A DNA stretch of 64,000 nucleotides from assembly GCA_949130485.1 (NCBI GenBank), contig OX422204.1, positions 4,650,015-4,714,014 of the forward strand. The letters run 5' to 3'. Positions 62,501-64,000 of this stretch are shown here, in pieces (position 1 is the stretch's first letter; the number at the start of each line of letters is the position of its first letter). The translations under genes were made by a program, and so were the position numbers. The stretch comes from Agelas oroides (lineage: Eukaryota > Porifera > Demospongiae > Agelasida > Agelasidae). A model generated the notes under the pieces. That model was not told the origin of the DNA and ran no database searches. It saw nothing but the letters and a program-made list of their open reading frames with translations.

Positions 62501-63100
62501 TTGAAAGTGCTAGTCTCCAATTGGAGGGGTAAATACCTATATAGGCATTACAGTATGCATCTTCAATAATATTGTGTTTAGGAAGCTATTTTTGTTACCG
62601 TGTTGTTACTGTGCTGCAAACACAGCTCCAGAATGCAAAAAGAAGCTCTGAAAAACTTAAACAAAGGTCCAGAAACCAAACAAAGAAGCTTTTCACTTTC
62701 TTCTTCCAAAATTATGTTACTTCAAAAAAGCCGTGAAAGAAGCCTTCCGCAATGTACATACAGTTCCAAATGATGGCTTTATCTTTCTATGATGCATAAC
62801 GTAATATAACAGCAACACAACATACCATTTGAGGTTGAACCTGGGATGCAATGTGTTGTCTAATGACAGATGACACAGAGGGGTCACCATTCACATATTT
62901 CACAGCTTCACTCAAGTCTTGCTTCTGTAGAACCTGCAGAGGAAAAACACTTCAGTGTATGAAAGGCCAGAACAACTGAAATGATTGTTTAATTGTGCTA
63001 GTCAAGGGAACATACTAGGAGCAAACAAGGAATCTGAGGCTCACCTCAAATTTTTGTATAATCTCTTTCAGATCATGATCAGCCATTCTGAGTAAAGCAC
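11264..63100 (-). CDS. FAM126: Hyccin/FAM126-like gene, 12 coding exons across 52 kb
   Basis: Hyccin stabilises the TTC7-EFR3-PI4KA complex that makes PI4P at the plasma membrane. Exons in transcript order: 63100-63045 (ATG at 63086), 62933-62826, 40969-40829, 31937-31893, 28883-28818, 24562-24456, 20597-20502, 19955-19788, 13937-13780, 12116-12066, 12002-11941, 11518-11264 (stop). All junctions are AG/GT and all phases agree, giving 432 residues (human hyccin is about 520). Family motifs appear in order: SSVIRQHI, FVPDLILVYL, SEALLLAMV, VPVLSKPSLYHQ, SLTEAALQRHNQ, FCNACVRL and KALHALKTRAEYE. Exons are 45-255 bp; introns hold nearly all the transposons in the window. The last exon and the 13780-13937 exon are the least certain, because there I rely on phase and open frame more than on similarity. 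Confidence 0.78.
11668..11763. repeat. 48-bp perfect-period tandem duplication
   Basis: Two adjacent copies (11668-11715, 11716-11763) differ by about one base (ggaataaacg versus ggaacaaacg). They lie in the last FAM126-like intron. Both are open in one minus frame, but no exon signals bound them. Confidence 0.85.
11941..12002 (-). CDS. FAM126: FAM126-like exon 11
   Basis: Between attggtgcag| and |gttagt, 62 bp, phase 1 in and 0 out. KALHALKTRAEYEMLTSAIQ corresponds to the conserved hyccin KALDDIIYRAQLEL helix. The intron to exon 10 is only 63 bp. Confidence 0.7.
12066..12116 (-). CDS. FAM126: FAM126-like exon 10
   Basis: Between ggtctacacag| and |gtacta, 51 bp, phase 1 in and out. SLAALGNLNYID occupies the place of hyccin LTGIYFAFYNG, just ahead of the ALDDI-type helix. 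Its right end touches a TIR repeat beginning near 12139. Confidence 0.62.
12139..12582. mobile_element. Non-autonomous TIR element, copy 1 of a dispersed family
   Basis: The body is shared with 20722-21231 and partly with 63305-63505, including the block cgagtgtttcgcatttaacc and the later tatgcatagcgcttgaggct. Ends read roughly TACCGCAGT...GAGCGCCC and the inverted GAGACTATGGTAA. No transposase. Confidence 0.68.
13007..14735. repeat. Cluster of TAGCCTCGTTCCCAGG-family fragments
   Basis: A TAGCCTCATTCCTAGG end near 13007 faces CTGGGAACAAGGCT near 13537. Two head-to-tail partial copies (about 14419-14573 and 14575-14735) share the CCTGTT...GAAGAGCGACGAA...GGGGAAGGCC core with the intact pair at 18259-18726. 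FAM126-like exon 9 lies among them. Confidence 0.55.
13780..13937 (-). CDS. FAM126: FAM126-like exon 9 (variable linker)
   Basis: Between tatgtgcag| and |gtacag, 158 bp, phase 2 in and 1 out. It encodes DGFLCNIIDSVVIELPQP, a cysteine pair region (CYCPQC), and a basic tail, LARKRKIKKPK. Similarity to hyccin is weak. Inclusion rests on matching phase on both sides, an open frame and position. Confidence 0.55.
14736..16029. other. Intronic sequence without supported gene
   Basis: A minus-strand frame at 15477-15803 is open for 108 codons and ends in a plausible donor (AAG|gtactt at 15539), but no phase-compatible acceptor joins it to the FAM126-like gene. An A-rich run lies at 15349-15372. Confidence 0.4.
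16030..17119 (+). pseudogene. 3' remnant of a retroelement polymerase with RLE-like endonuclease domain
   Basis: Frame 1 from 16030 encodes a thumb-like segment (NDLEHELFALPPRLGGLGI); near 16255-16280 it shifts to the 281-codon frame beginning at 16274. That frame contains EKGASTWLTSLP, a Cys/His cluster (CACGTHFSVEHSLSC), then SIRHNEVRD, then GARLDV...AYFDVKIF. The order CCHC, RHN, (P)D...D-x-K resembles the restriction-like endonuclease end of R2/NeSL-type non-LTR elements; this assignment is by pattern. The family is very common in cnidarian and sponge genomes as I remember it. The copy is 5'-truncated and frameshifted. Confidence 0.65.
17936..18197. mobile_element. MITE with about 47-bp terminal inverted repeats
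   Basis: The left end ACACTGAAAAAACAGATTGG is mirrored by CCAATCTGTTTTTACAGTGT at the right, continuing through TTGTTTTAAC and a GGTTACCCTG/CAGGGTAACC pair. The interior is also palindromic around 18030-18110. No coding capacity. Confidence 0.75.
18259..18726. mobile_element. Foldback element TAGCCTCGTTCCCAGG with 9-bp target duplication
   Basis: Long inverted arms run from TAGCCTCGTTCCCAGG at 18259 to CCTGGGAATGAGGCTA at 18726. The flanks carry ggaactaat on both sides (18250-18258 and 18727-18735), a perfect 9-bp target duplication. Long TIRs plus a 9-bp duplication suggest a Mutator-like (MULE) origin. Confidence 0.75.
19453..19715. repeat. Tandem duplication (period 136) containing an 18-bp hairpin
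   Basis: Two adjacent copies begin cccccacatttaaaaac at 19453 and 19589. Between them ACAATTGGGTGTTGT (19545-19559) pairs with ACAACACCCAATTGT (19571-19585); three further T-A pairs extend the stem. The second copy keeps only the left half and a GTTGT/ACAAC core. Confidence 0.75.
19788..19955 (-). CDS. FAM126: FAM126-like exon 8
   Basis: Between catttgtctag| and |gtaagttat, 168 bp, phase 2 in and out. It encodes LVMQGMGKLCIQQVALDD and YSVNDALVSSLLRGARIC. The latter suits the hyccin helix before the final domain block; the middle is divergent. Confidence 0.68.
20502..20597 (-). CDS. FAM126: FAM126-like exon 7
   Basis: Between cttgttacag| and |gtaaggatac, 96 bp, phase 2 in and out. LVFLSTVMDAFN and FLPATQIAFCNACVR correspond to the hyccin FEVLTFLLLCYN...SLCQICSR helices. 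Its first ten donor bases are identical to those of exon 4. Confidence 0.8.
20722..21231. mobile_element. Non-autonomous TIR element, copy 2 of the 12139 family
   Basis: The ends ACGGTAGTCTCGCGAAAGAGC and, inverted, TACCATACTCTCGCAAAAGAGC define imperfect TIRs of about 21 bp. The interior matches copy 1 over most of its length, with a local insertion around 20870-20950. It lies between FAM126-like exons 6 and 7. Confidence 0.7.
21232..23889. other. Intronic sequence without supported gene
   Basis: Open frames at 22174-22530 (+), 23149-23469 (-) and 23297-23533 (+) show no domain. TAGCCT-type ends (tagccttgtacccagg near 22780) suggest further fragments of the foldback family. Confidence 0.35.
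23890..24062 (+). pseudogene. Retroelement polymerase fragment (RT/RNase H junction)
   Basis: The frame encoding VNPGYAFVRRMIDLSTTC and then FRSVLEWWHHM matches the segment downstream of the RT in DIRS-like/YR-type polymerases, where FLRRMIDL is followed by a R-x-L-x-WW motif. Both sides decay into stops. It is antisense to the FAM126-like gene. Confidence 0.5.
24456..24562 (-). CDS. FAM126: FAM126-like exon 6
   Basis: Between tcttcaactcag| and |gtgtgaat, 107 bp, phase 0 in and 2 out. SLTEAALQRHNQ aligns with hyccin ALTESALSQHG, and NGKEITVNNR with the segment before the FEVLTFLLL helix. Confidence 0.82.
26123..26725 (+). mobile_element. Deleted hAT element nested in the hAT pseudogene, 603 bp
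   Basis: Termini CAGTGTTCTCGC at 26123 and its inverse GCGAGAACACTG ending at 26725 are 12-bp perfect TIRs with the CAGTG ends typical of hAT. Flanking ttctacct occurs at 26115-26122 and 26726-26733, an 8-bp target duplication as hAT makes. It keeps one transposase exon and has lost the rest; the motif AAAGGGCAC is repeated near both ends. Confidence 0.88.
26298..26619 (+). CDS. First exon of a deleted hAT transposase (TTF/BED-like zinc finger)
   Basis: The ATG at 26298 begins a lysine-rich leader (MPPKAKKPKLV) and runs 107 codons to the donor ACAG|gtacgc at 26619. RNKHPWIVVEDNGVYCLYCK carries the CxxC of a TTF-type/BED-like finger found at the N-terminus of ZNF862-like hAT proteins. No catalytic region follows within the 603-bp element, so it cannot make a full transposase. 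Confidence 0.6.
26934..28480. other. Intronic sequence without supported gene
   Basis: The longest frame (26924-27259, +) has no domain. I saw no splice-bounded exon or TIR pair. Confidence 0.4.
28481..28700. repeat. Dispersed repeat related to 9270-9560
   Basis: It shares the order of CTCAGGGCCC, TGCCAGAAA, a GTTTTCTA segment and the terminal C-rich block CCCACCTCCCCCTGTCCCACC with the TTAA element at 9103-9587. The ends were not resolved, so it may be a decayed copy of the same element. Confidence 0.55.
28818..28883 (-). CDS. FAM126: FAM126-like exon 5
   Basis: Twenty-two codons between atattgcag| and |gtattt, phase 0. VPVLSKPSLYHQ matches the hyccin signature PSLSKPSVYHE closely and is the clearest family identifier in the gene. 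Confidence 0.85.
29110..30054. mobile_element. 945-bp foldback element with arms of about 430 bp and short target duplication
   Basis: The left arm TAGCCTCGTACCCAGG (29110) and right end CCTGGGTACGAGGCTA (30054) open arms that pair for more than 400 bp with a small central loop around 29556-29631. Each arm contains a CTCCCCG...CGGGGAG hairpin. Accactggc flanks both ends (29101-29109; 30054-30062, overlapping one terminal base). TIR sequence and duplication size tie it to the 18259-18726 element. The left arm alone has three copies of the 12-mer TGCGTGGTTTTG (29192-29227). Confidence 0.85.
30654..31255. mobile_element. TTAA-flanked non-autonomous element, 602 bp
   Basis: TTAAGGTTACGATGAACAA at 30654 is repeated inverted at 31237-31255: 19 of 19 bases identical, both starting at TTAA. 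This indicates a piggyBac/Kolobok-type MITE. The interior has no gene. Confidence 0.8.
31893..31937 (-). CDS. FAM126: FAM126-like exon 4 (45-bp micro-exon)
   Basis: Fifteen codons, LKANSEALLLAMVLE, lie between ctttgctgcag| and |gtaaggatac, phase 0 at both ends. It corresponds to the conserved hyccin IEALLLGVYN motif. The exon is too short for ORF scans and lies between TTAA and other repeats. Confidence 0.78.
31938..33469. other. Intronic sequence with weak repeat similarity
   Basis: No gene. The 32740-32960 interval loosely resembles 9180-9440 (for example cttctgc-agaatctagcac versus cttctgcttggagctagcac), suggesting a very old shared repeat. Confidence 0.35.
33470..33765 (+). pseudogene. 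Fragment with AETPEERDARL-type repeat, possibly from a Helitron-like protein
   Basis: A plus frame ending at TAA near 33765 encodes MRDRLAAETPNERDARLQRV followed by RDRLEAEV. This repeat style is familiar from uncharacterised proteins associated with Helitron/PIF1-helicase elements; I infer that link from memory. No helicase motif is present and the upstream frame has stops. Confidence 0.4.
33770..36727. other. Intronic sequence; possible small TTAA element inside
   Basis: No gene is supported. TTAACCC at 34830 faces GGGTTAA at 35090-35096, only 7 bp of TIR. A Ser/Thr-rich plus frame near 34315-34485 ends at a donor-like ACCAG|gtaagc but contains a stop. Confidence 0.35.
36728..37368. mobile_element. 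TTAA-flanked non-autonomous element, 641 bp
   Basis: TTAAGGTGGCGGG at 36728 is mirrored by CCCGCCACCTTAA ending at 37368. No transposase. It ends six bases before another TTAA element. Confidence 0.75.
37375..37975. mobile_element. TTAA-flanked non-autonomous element, 601 bp
   Basis: TTAACCCTCTGAACGC at 37375 pairs with GCGTTCAAAGGGTTAA ending at 37975 (one mismatch). It directly abuts a 379-bp repeat at 37981. Confidence 0.78.
37981..38359. repeat. About 380-bp direct repeat, copy 1
   Basis: Nearly identical to 39910-40267, with a short local duplication of gactcatggactcgcg-type sequence here. The two copies bracket the VNTR gene. Copy 2 is the left part of a TIR element, so copy 1 is probably a truncated relative. 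Confidence 0.85.
38812..39900 (+). CDS. Two-exon plus-strand gene with coding VNTR (frame broken)
   Basis: Exon 1 ends at 39027 (ACTTTG|gtaagt, phase 0). Its start is uncertain: the frame is open from 38695, and the lysine/glutamate-rich part (LRQLLAEREKNK, TEESEEEP, EEDLQPTKKIKQD) begins about 38812. Exon 2 starts after tcctacag at 39180, also phase 0, with NSPPTPPYADFR, then repeats of the type HQ-GPGQGPSKRPL. A coherent C-terminus in the same repeat frame (RCQPPQQRGSG, PLFRGGFRPP) ends at TAA 39901-39903, but four 49-bp repeat units in between shift the frame and expose a TAG. The acidic, low-complexity protein has no recognised domain. It lies inside a FAM126-like intron on the opposite strand. 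Confidence 0.5.
39282..39807. repeat. Minisatellite with 45/30-bp then 49-bp units
   Basis: The anchor ccaag...ggccctggccagg recurs. Spacings of CAAG anchors are 45, 45, 30, 45, 45, 30 (a 120-bp higher-order period, all multiples of three), then 49 four times (39522 to 39718), then 45. The 49-bp units carry an extra AGCT-type tetranucleotide in cactagctacaac. Confidence 0.88.
39898..40705. mobile_element. TIR element, 808 bp, GCCTAATGTATTCTGCGGACT ends
   Basis: A 21-bp perfect inverted repeat bounds 39898-39918 and 40685-40705. Its left part is the second copy of the 380-bp repeat at 37981. No transposase. The left TIR supplies the TAA stop (39901-39903) of the neighbouring VNTR reading frame. 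Confidence 0.75.
40829..40969 (-). CDS. FAM126: FAM126-like exon 3
   Basis: Exactly 47 codons lie between ctgcttacag| and |gtaagt. The peptide includes FSPVVFQWLYNC and FVPDLILVYLHAV, matching the hyccin block that reads roughly PV-HQLFEF...FLPELIWCYL. This is one of the two strongest family matches. Confidence 0.8.
41230..41715 (+). pseudogene. DIRS-like retroelement fragment (pre-RT and RT palm)
   Basis: A plus frame reads through a Gln/Ser-rich stretch (LLQSYQAKLAELLVEEGLFD) and, after a frameshift near 41505, encodes FFTIPIHVAHRKYIRF, YKFNCLLFGLSSAPWVFTK and KPVIARLRELG. These are the RT palm blocks of DIRS-type elements. The catalytic YxDD block is missing. Confidence 0.6.
41767..41942. 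repeat. 22-bp minisatellite, eight units
   Basis: Eight consecutive 22-mers of the form cgaatggttttgcaatgcagat with substitutions only. A related 21-bp array lies at 49608-49691. Confidence 0.88.
42715..43371. mobile_element. TA-flanked MITE, 657 bp
   Basis: Left end tCGTAGAATCGGGTTATCAGG and right end inverted CCGTAGAATTGGGTTATTAGG form TIRs of about 25 bp, flanked by TA at 42713-42714 and 43372-43373. TA targets indicate a Tc1/mariner/pogo-type source. The interior holds no transposase. Confidence 0.72.
43440..44565 (+). pseudogene. Decayed multi-exon coding unit of an unknown metazoan family
   Basis: Successive plus-strand coding-like blocks: KQLYQAFLQSKRCDEEAEGR (43460), a SSETNVQVPNTSGSSTPGN block ending at GCACAG|gtgaac (43731), FGVSIYDKKNDLLLLAWDIP (43850), a Gln-rich LERQQILAHLSLSHLAGQQQ block ending at TTTCAG|gtacta (about 44203), SRYSYKVKEMN, and RHLHNGNSKFQ with TFDIGYFEGKQQSK then LVTLDDLHIMYE. 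The last joint needs a one-base shift near 44450, and other frames do not join cleanly. I recall the RHLHNGNSKF/GYFEG motifs from uncharacterised sponge and cnidarian proteins but can name no function. Confidence 0.45.
45058..45143. repeat. TGTAGGGATGG-family MITE copy
   Basis: Ends TGCAGGGATGG and CCATCCCTACA enclose about 86 bp, like the units in the 6975-7630 foldback. It sits at the 3' end of the integrase pseudogene. Confidence 0.6.
45144..45790 (-). pseudogene. Integrase-core (rve-like DDE) transposase pseudogene
   Basis: A helix-turn-helix-like N-terminus (FACSEGTIERRMTEYGLS), a linker (ARGIVVQQSRICDLM) and HRRSYHVESPNALWHID lead into the first catalytic aspartate. A frameshift with stops follows near 45405, after which IHGAIDRYSHVVPYLRVAGN and later GSVITGKSMHNQRVE remain recognisable. 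Such proteins occur in fish, cnidarian and sponge genomes as cut-and-paste elements. It is in the same orientation as the FAM126-like gene. Confidence 0.65.
46177..47647 (+). CDS. Plus-strand gene with UBZ4-like zinc finger, at least four exons
   Basis: Exons with agreeing phases: about 46177-46305 (Pro/Gln/Ser-rich, VPSTPQQQECPQAENVQQQS; donor ACTG|gtaaat, phase 1), 46392-46433 (42 bp), 46971-47497 (DILSQCNAALAAL, KRTAWKHHFICLA, then FPKLREAGGYQFCRCKPNS and RVGQGRTYIVPLQNNL; phase 0) and 47565-47647, whose ECLSCGLLNPVGDLPSHLEEC fits C-x2-C-x11-H-x3-C, a UBZ4-type ubiquitin-binding finger. The final donor AAG|gtaggt shows that more exons follow, but a DIRS remnant and repeats occupy the next kilobase. 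I recall the third-exon domain from multi-domain, sometimes HECT-bearing, invertebrate and fish proteins. The 5' end is unsure. Confidence 0.6.
47613..48480 (-). pseudogene. DIRS-like retroelement fragment (gag end and RT)
   Basis: On the minus strand, GRVSHFIKNWEIITQDPWVL precedes a stop, then FMVPKKDGGQRPINLKKFNS, QTEHFKMEGI, GDWMTKVDLKDAYFMIP and NCLPFGLS: the fingers and first catalytic aspartate of a DIRS-type RT. It ends abruptly near 47690, before the YxDD block, in the intron after the UBZ4-like exon of the plus-strand gene. Confidence 0.72.
48486..48765. repeat. 70-bp tandem repeat, four units
   Basis: Anchors aagatgttaggct start at 48491, 48561, 48631 and 48701; units are nearly identical. 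The array begins inside the DIRS gag-like frame, so it probably arose from the retroelement. Confidence 0.93.
49209..49383 (+). pseudogene. LINE polymerase linker fragment
   Basis: KQKAWLKQKDDAQLKLSYQS and then KAVKKAKADHGRQTLQ and NFWRSFKQNR match the region between endonuclease and RT of jockey/CR1-like LINEs (compare PWLTKNI...FWKAVKVL in the LINE at 847-3729). Flanks carry stops. Confidence 0.5.
49608..49691. repeat. 21-bp minisatellite, four units
   Basis: Units alternate gaatgcaaattcgaaccattg and gaacggaaatttgaaccattt. Both strands stay open because 21 is a multiple of three; that is not evidence of coding. Confidence 0.85.
50263..50669 (+). CDS. Putative first two exons of an unknown plus-strand gene
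   Basis: ATG at 50263, with a second ATG in strong context (AACATGGCC) at 50269, opens MAEGPPKNQLYMFPTSYSGY and runs to AACAAG|gtgagt (50415), phase 0. A 34-bp exon, 50636-50669, follows between cactctgacag and CCAG|gtactg, adding DADVSTEHHLP. The Tyr/Pro/Ser-rich start looks like a disordered leader. No later exon was found before the LINE fragment at 51067. Confidence 0.4.
51067..51600 (+). pseudogene. LINE reverse transcriptase fragment
   Basis: DVRQDAVLSPLLYSTFVDEL and, after a short loop, MYADDLAL show the GxxQGxxLSPxLF and YADD blocks, with Q-D in place of Q-G. Only the palm survives. A 33-bp imperfect duplication (accttatt-ccagacgccctcttcta) lies just upstream at about 51000-51065. 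Confidence 0.7.
51620..53654. other. Intronic stretch with one MITE
   Basis: Apart from the 172-bp MITE at 52351-52522 I see no supported gene or exon. The short frames at 52561-52758 (+) and 52970-53173 (-) have no domains. Confidence 0.4.
52351..52522. mobile_element. 172-bp MITE, pogo-like ends
   Basis: TACAGTAGGAAGTCACTTAT at the left and, inverted, TACAGGAGGAAGTCACTAAT at the right form TIRs with TA at each boundary. Too small to encode an enzyme. Confidence 0.7.
53655..53990 (+). pseudogene. Penelope-like element RT fragment
   Basis: GRFYTLPKIHKPNNP followed by SIISSCDTYS, then in a shifted frame MFVDHHLRPHVELLPS, then LTHPTIKFTADW and SVSFLDVTVT: the fingers-to-palm sequence typical of Penelope-like polymerases. 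At least two frameshifts are present, and no GIY-YIG nuclease is seen. Confidence 0.72.
54083..54198. repeat. 30-bp minisatellite
   Basis: Units actgatacggattttcacgtgac-type recur at about 54096, 54127, 54157 and partly 54187. Confidence 0.75.
54645..55123. mobile_element. TA-flanked Tc1/mariner-pogo-like MITE, 479 bp
   Basis: CAGTGGAACCTCT at 54645 and AGAGGTTCCACTG ending at 55123 are perfect TIRs flanked by TA on both sides. Subterminal copies of ctccgaattacggacacctc-like sequence occur at about 54668, 54751 and 55050. Confidence 0.82.
55562..55790 (+). CDS. Possible first exon of a gag-like gene
   Basis: MVSDENSDASSPPSPKRSW followed by IASLKIGDLRSMIRDTVLDV precedes a TGA at 55743-55745; a further donor GCG|gtaagt occurs at 55790. 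It resembles N-termini of gag proteins of the retroelement found at 57183. The link between the two is inferred. Confidence 0.35.
56454..56812. repeat. 36-bp minisatellite, about eight units, plus 30-bp pair
   Basis: Units ggttagcaatgtctgcccat-gctgggttgcagggct repeat from 56454 to about 56750, followed by two copies of a 30-mer (gttgctgcctggagctgggt...). Both periods are multiples of three. The minus frame continues into LETQLQAATGRVTQLQ and could be a retroelement coiled coil. Confidence 0.85.
57183..58050 (+). pseudogene. Retroelement gag remnant
   Basis: WVANALAKAEERIADPES, then GLPPVPAKLVAKILKGEF, MAELLRDNIEAERR and a QCFGVFAGVVASKHPD segment belong to one frame. After a frameshift near 57630, FVDWSKLNSSLYAVMFLAQS and a cysteine-rich CCQYCLESDYVGQEC finger follow. 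I recall this gag from abundant cnidarian and sponge elements that pair it with the RT found downstream. Confidence 0.6.
58115..58713 (+). pseudogene. Retroelement reverse transcriptase N-terminal part
   Basis: GIQRAFRIGFDWKERL, VVDAYLTKEVAASR, GVHISRFGVIPKPHQPGKWR and LIVDMSHPKGGSINDGISPE are the fingers of a DIRS/YR-like or related RT. Similarity stops at GSELAKI, exactly before the first catalytic block, where the sequence turns into the leader of a hAT element. The downstream part of a similar RT appears at 62290-62540. Confidence 0.68.
58791..59287. repeat. 167-bp unit in three tandem copies (duplicated transposase start)
   Basis: Starts at 58791, 58958 and 59125 (tgcatgtggttgcttcagcatg). 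Each copy holds the ATG and first about 48 codons of the hAT transposase. Because 167 is not a multiple of three, the copies are not in frame with one another; only the third leads into the rest of the gene. Confidence 0.93.
59144..61327 (+). pseudogene. ZNF862-like hAT transposase, frameshifted, one intron
   Basis: From ATG 59144: TFQKWQRDLDREHQMMSWLDC, a TLKCNVCTEF CxxC finger, then a frameshift near 59563, IENLPYTKYSKICELE, an in-frame TGA (about 59706), SFLLDGSTDTGNIDNEIF, a frameshift near 59830, YFAVVQPQSVSAQ, GIGTDGASANKAG and SGSRWVSHKLSSMK. Donor ATG|gtaagt (60425) leads over a short intron to about 60512. The end, LLFSLPASNGKLERVFSILG and HSLDDLLLLKC, is the hAT dimerisation domain. 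The gene is broken in three places but otherwise full length. Confidence 0.82.
61456..62167. mobile_element. Palindromic element rich in GCGCAATC motifs, 712 bp
   Basis: GTTCCGCGCAATCTAG at 61456 is mirrored at 62152-62167, and the arms (about 130 bp) stay similar inward. Within them, ATTGCGCAA/TTGCGCAAT and GATTGTGCAA-like short palindromes recur many times. The interior (61640-61980) has no recognised gene. Confidence 0.75.
62290..62540 (+). pseudogene. Retroelement RT C-terminal fragment
   Basis: LQLAVAVCRELGVPLASNK, a stop, then FLGVTLDTESLELHLPVEK and LDRLKVLVSNWR match the RT segment just after the YxDD box in the same family as 58115-58713. The catalytic box region itself has decayed. 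Confidence 0.55.
62541..62825. other. Short intronic stretch
   Basis: Nothing recognised between the RT fragment and FAM126-like exon 2. Confidence 0.4.
62826..62933 (-). CDS. FAM126: FAM126-like exon 2
   Basis: The acceptor ttttcctctgcag is pyrimidine-rich and the donor is ATG|gtatgt. The 36 codons, in phase 0 at both ends, contain EAVKYVNGDPSVSSVIRQHI, which aligns with the N-terminal helical region of hyccin ahead of the EPVCHQLFEF-like segment. The following intron is about 21.9 kb. Confidence 0.75.
63045..63100 (-). CDS. FAM126: FAM126-like exon 1 (coding start)
   Basis: The acceptor cattcatgtgcag precedes 14 bases of 5' UTR, then ATG at 63086-63084 encodes MADHDLKEIIQKFE. The donor is GAG|gtgagc, phase 0. 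At least one upstream non-coding exon is implied by the acceptor but was not located. Confidence 0.75.
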
Positions 63101-63304
63101 CTGCACATGAATGTATGAATAGCATACAGTGTTAGGTGAGAAACACAATTGTCTTAAGTTACTGCGGGTAACCTTCCCTACATTTGTGAATAAAAACTTC
63201 AGGCTTTTTTCAGGTACCAGAAGCTACAACAGGGGAGGGTTGAGACTGAGCAAACCTGAACAAGCCCCTCACCAGTGAATTGAATGGTGGATTTTCTCTG
63301 TATG

Positions 63305-63505
63305 CTCATTAGAGTGTTTCCACATTTAACTACGAAAGAGTGCCCATGTCATGTTTACATTAGCTTGATACCCCCAAAGGAAATCACTGGACAAACACAA
63401 CAGAACCACCAGCCTTCGAAGTCAAGTCCGGACGGCACATAGTATGGTGCAGCTCACGGTGTGCATCACATTAGCTACATCTACCTAAGATCAATTACAA
63501 GAAGC
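63305..63505. repeat. Partial third copy of the 12139/20722 TIR family
   Basis: Shares gagtgtttccacatttaac and the later gcagctcacggtgtgcatcacattagc with the two fuller copies; the ends are missing. Confidence 0.6.
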
Positions 63506-64000
63506 ATTTGGTGTTTCAGTGAGTGTTGCAACAATCTGCTTCAACTCATGGGCTATACCAGACAAGTGATTCATTCTGTTATCATCCAACAATCTGATGC
63601 CATGGGAGCAATGTTCATGGCAGAGGTCTCTATTTATGGCCCATCAATATTCCTCTGGTTAGATGAGAGTATAGACGAGATGCAATATAGTCAGAAAATA
63701 TGGCTATAGCATCAGAGGAATTTGCCCAGCTCACCACAGACTGAGGAACTTGGTACTCGTTAAGTCCATAACTGGCCTACATGATCTCTATTTGGCTGAA
63801 GGGACAATGAATGGAGACAGGTTGACGCACCTCATAAGCACTGTGCCTACTTTCTGTACTAATGTCACACAATGATATGAATCCACACTCCATCATGATC
63901 ATACAATTGAAAATGCAGGAGCTAAGATTATCTTCCTACCACTTTACTTCCCGGACTAAAACCCACTGGCAAAGTTAAAAAGTCATTTTACAAAAGCATG
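63500..64000 (+). pseudogene. IS630/Tc1-like DDE transposase remnant, cut by window edge
   Basis: MGYTRQVIHSVIIQQSDAMG and VSIYGPSIFLWLDESID carry the first catalytic aspartate region. After a frameshift near 63700, YGYSIRGICPAHHRLRN and LYLAEGTMNGDRLT follow, and then AGAKIIFLPLYFPD, a stop in place of leucine, and NPLAKLKSHF. This is the DDE/D core order of IS630-like transposases. It continues beyond base 64000. Confidence 0.68.

Overview
The window is eukaryotic nuclear DNA, almost certainly from a metazoan. It has GT-AG introns, short exons, a LINE with an A-tail, several decayed transposon superfamilies and many TIR elements. The mix (DIRS/YR-like and Penelope-like reverse transcriptases, hAT, integrase-core and IS630/Tc1-type transposases, TTAA elements) fits a marine invertebrate such as a sponge, but the species cannot be told from sequence alone. 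No rRNA, tRNA, CRISPR array or bacterial operon was seen.

The backbone of the window is one host gene on the minus strand that no long ORF reveals. Twelve small coding exons run from a start codon at 63086 down to a stop at 11264. Every intron phase agrees across all eleven junctions, giving 1299 coding bases (432 residues plus stop). The pieces match hyccin/FAM126, the partner of TTC7 and EFR3 in the plasma-membrane PI4-kinase complex. The third intron is about 22 kb and holds other genes and many transposons.

Layout: 1-3852, a nearly intact LINE (5' end outside the window) whose two ORFs overlap at a textbook -1 frameshift signal. 3853-11263, non-coding, with foldback and TTAA elements. 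11264-20597, the 3' half of the FAM126-like gene with an RLE-type retroelement remnant (16030-17119) and MITEs. 20598-31937, middle exons, a hAT pseudogene split by a second hAT with an 8-bp target duplication (24990-26933), and a 945-bp foldback element (29110-30054). 31938-40969, TTAA elements and a plus-strand two-exon gene carrying a VNTR that breaks its own frame. 40970-62825, the giant intron: DIRS, Penelope, LINE and gag/RT remnants, a plus-strand gene with a UBZ4-like zinc finger (46177-47647), an integrase pseudogene, a hAT with a triplicated first exon (58791-61327), and a palindromic GCGCAATC-rich element. 62826-63100, first coding exons. 63305-64000, a MITE remnant and an IS630/Tc1-like transposase pseudogene cut by the window edge.

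Most coding transposon remnants inside the FAM126-like gene lie antisense to it. The host gene looks intact at the level of frame and splice sites; nearly all mobile-element genes are broken, the LINE at the left edge being the exception.
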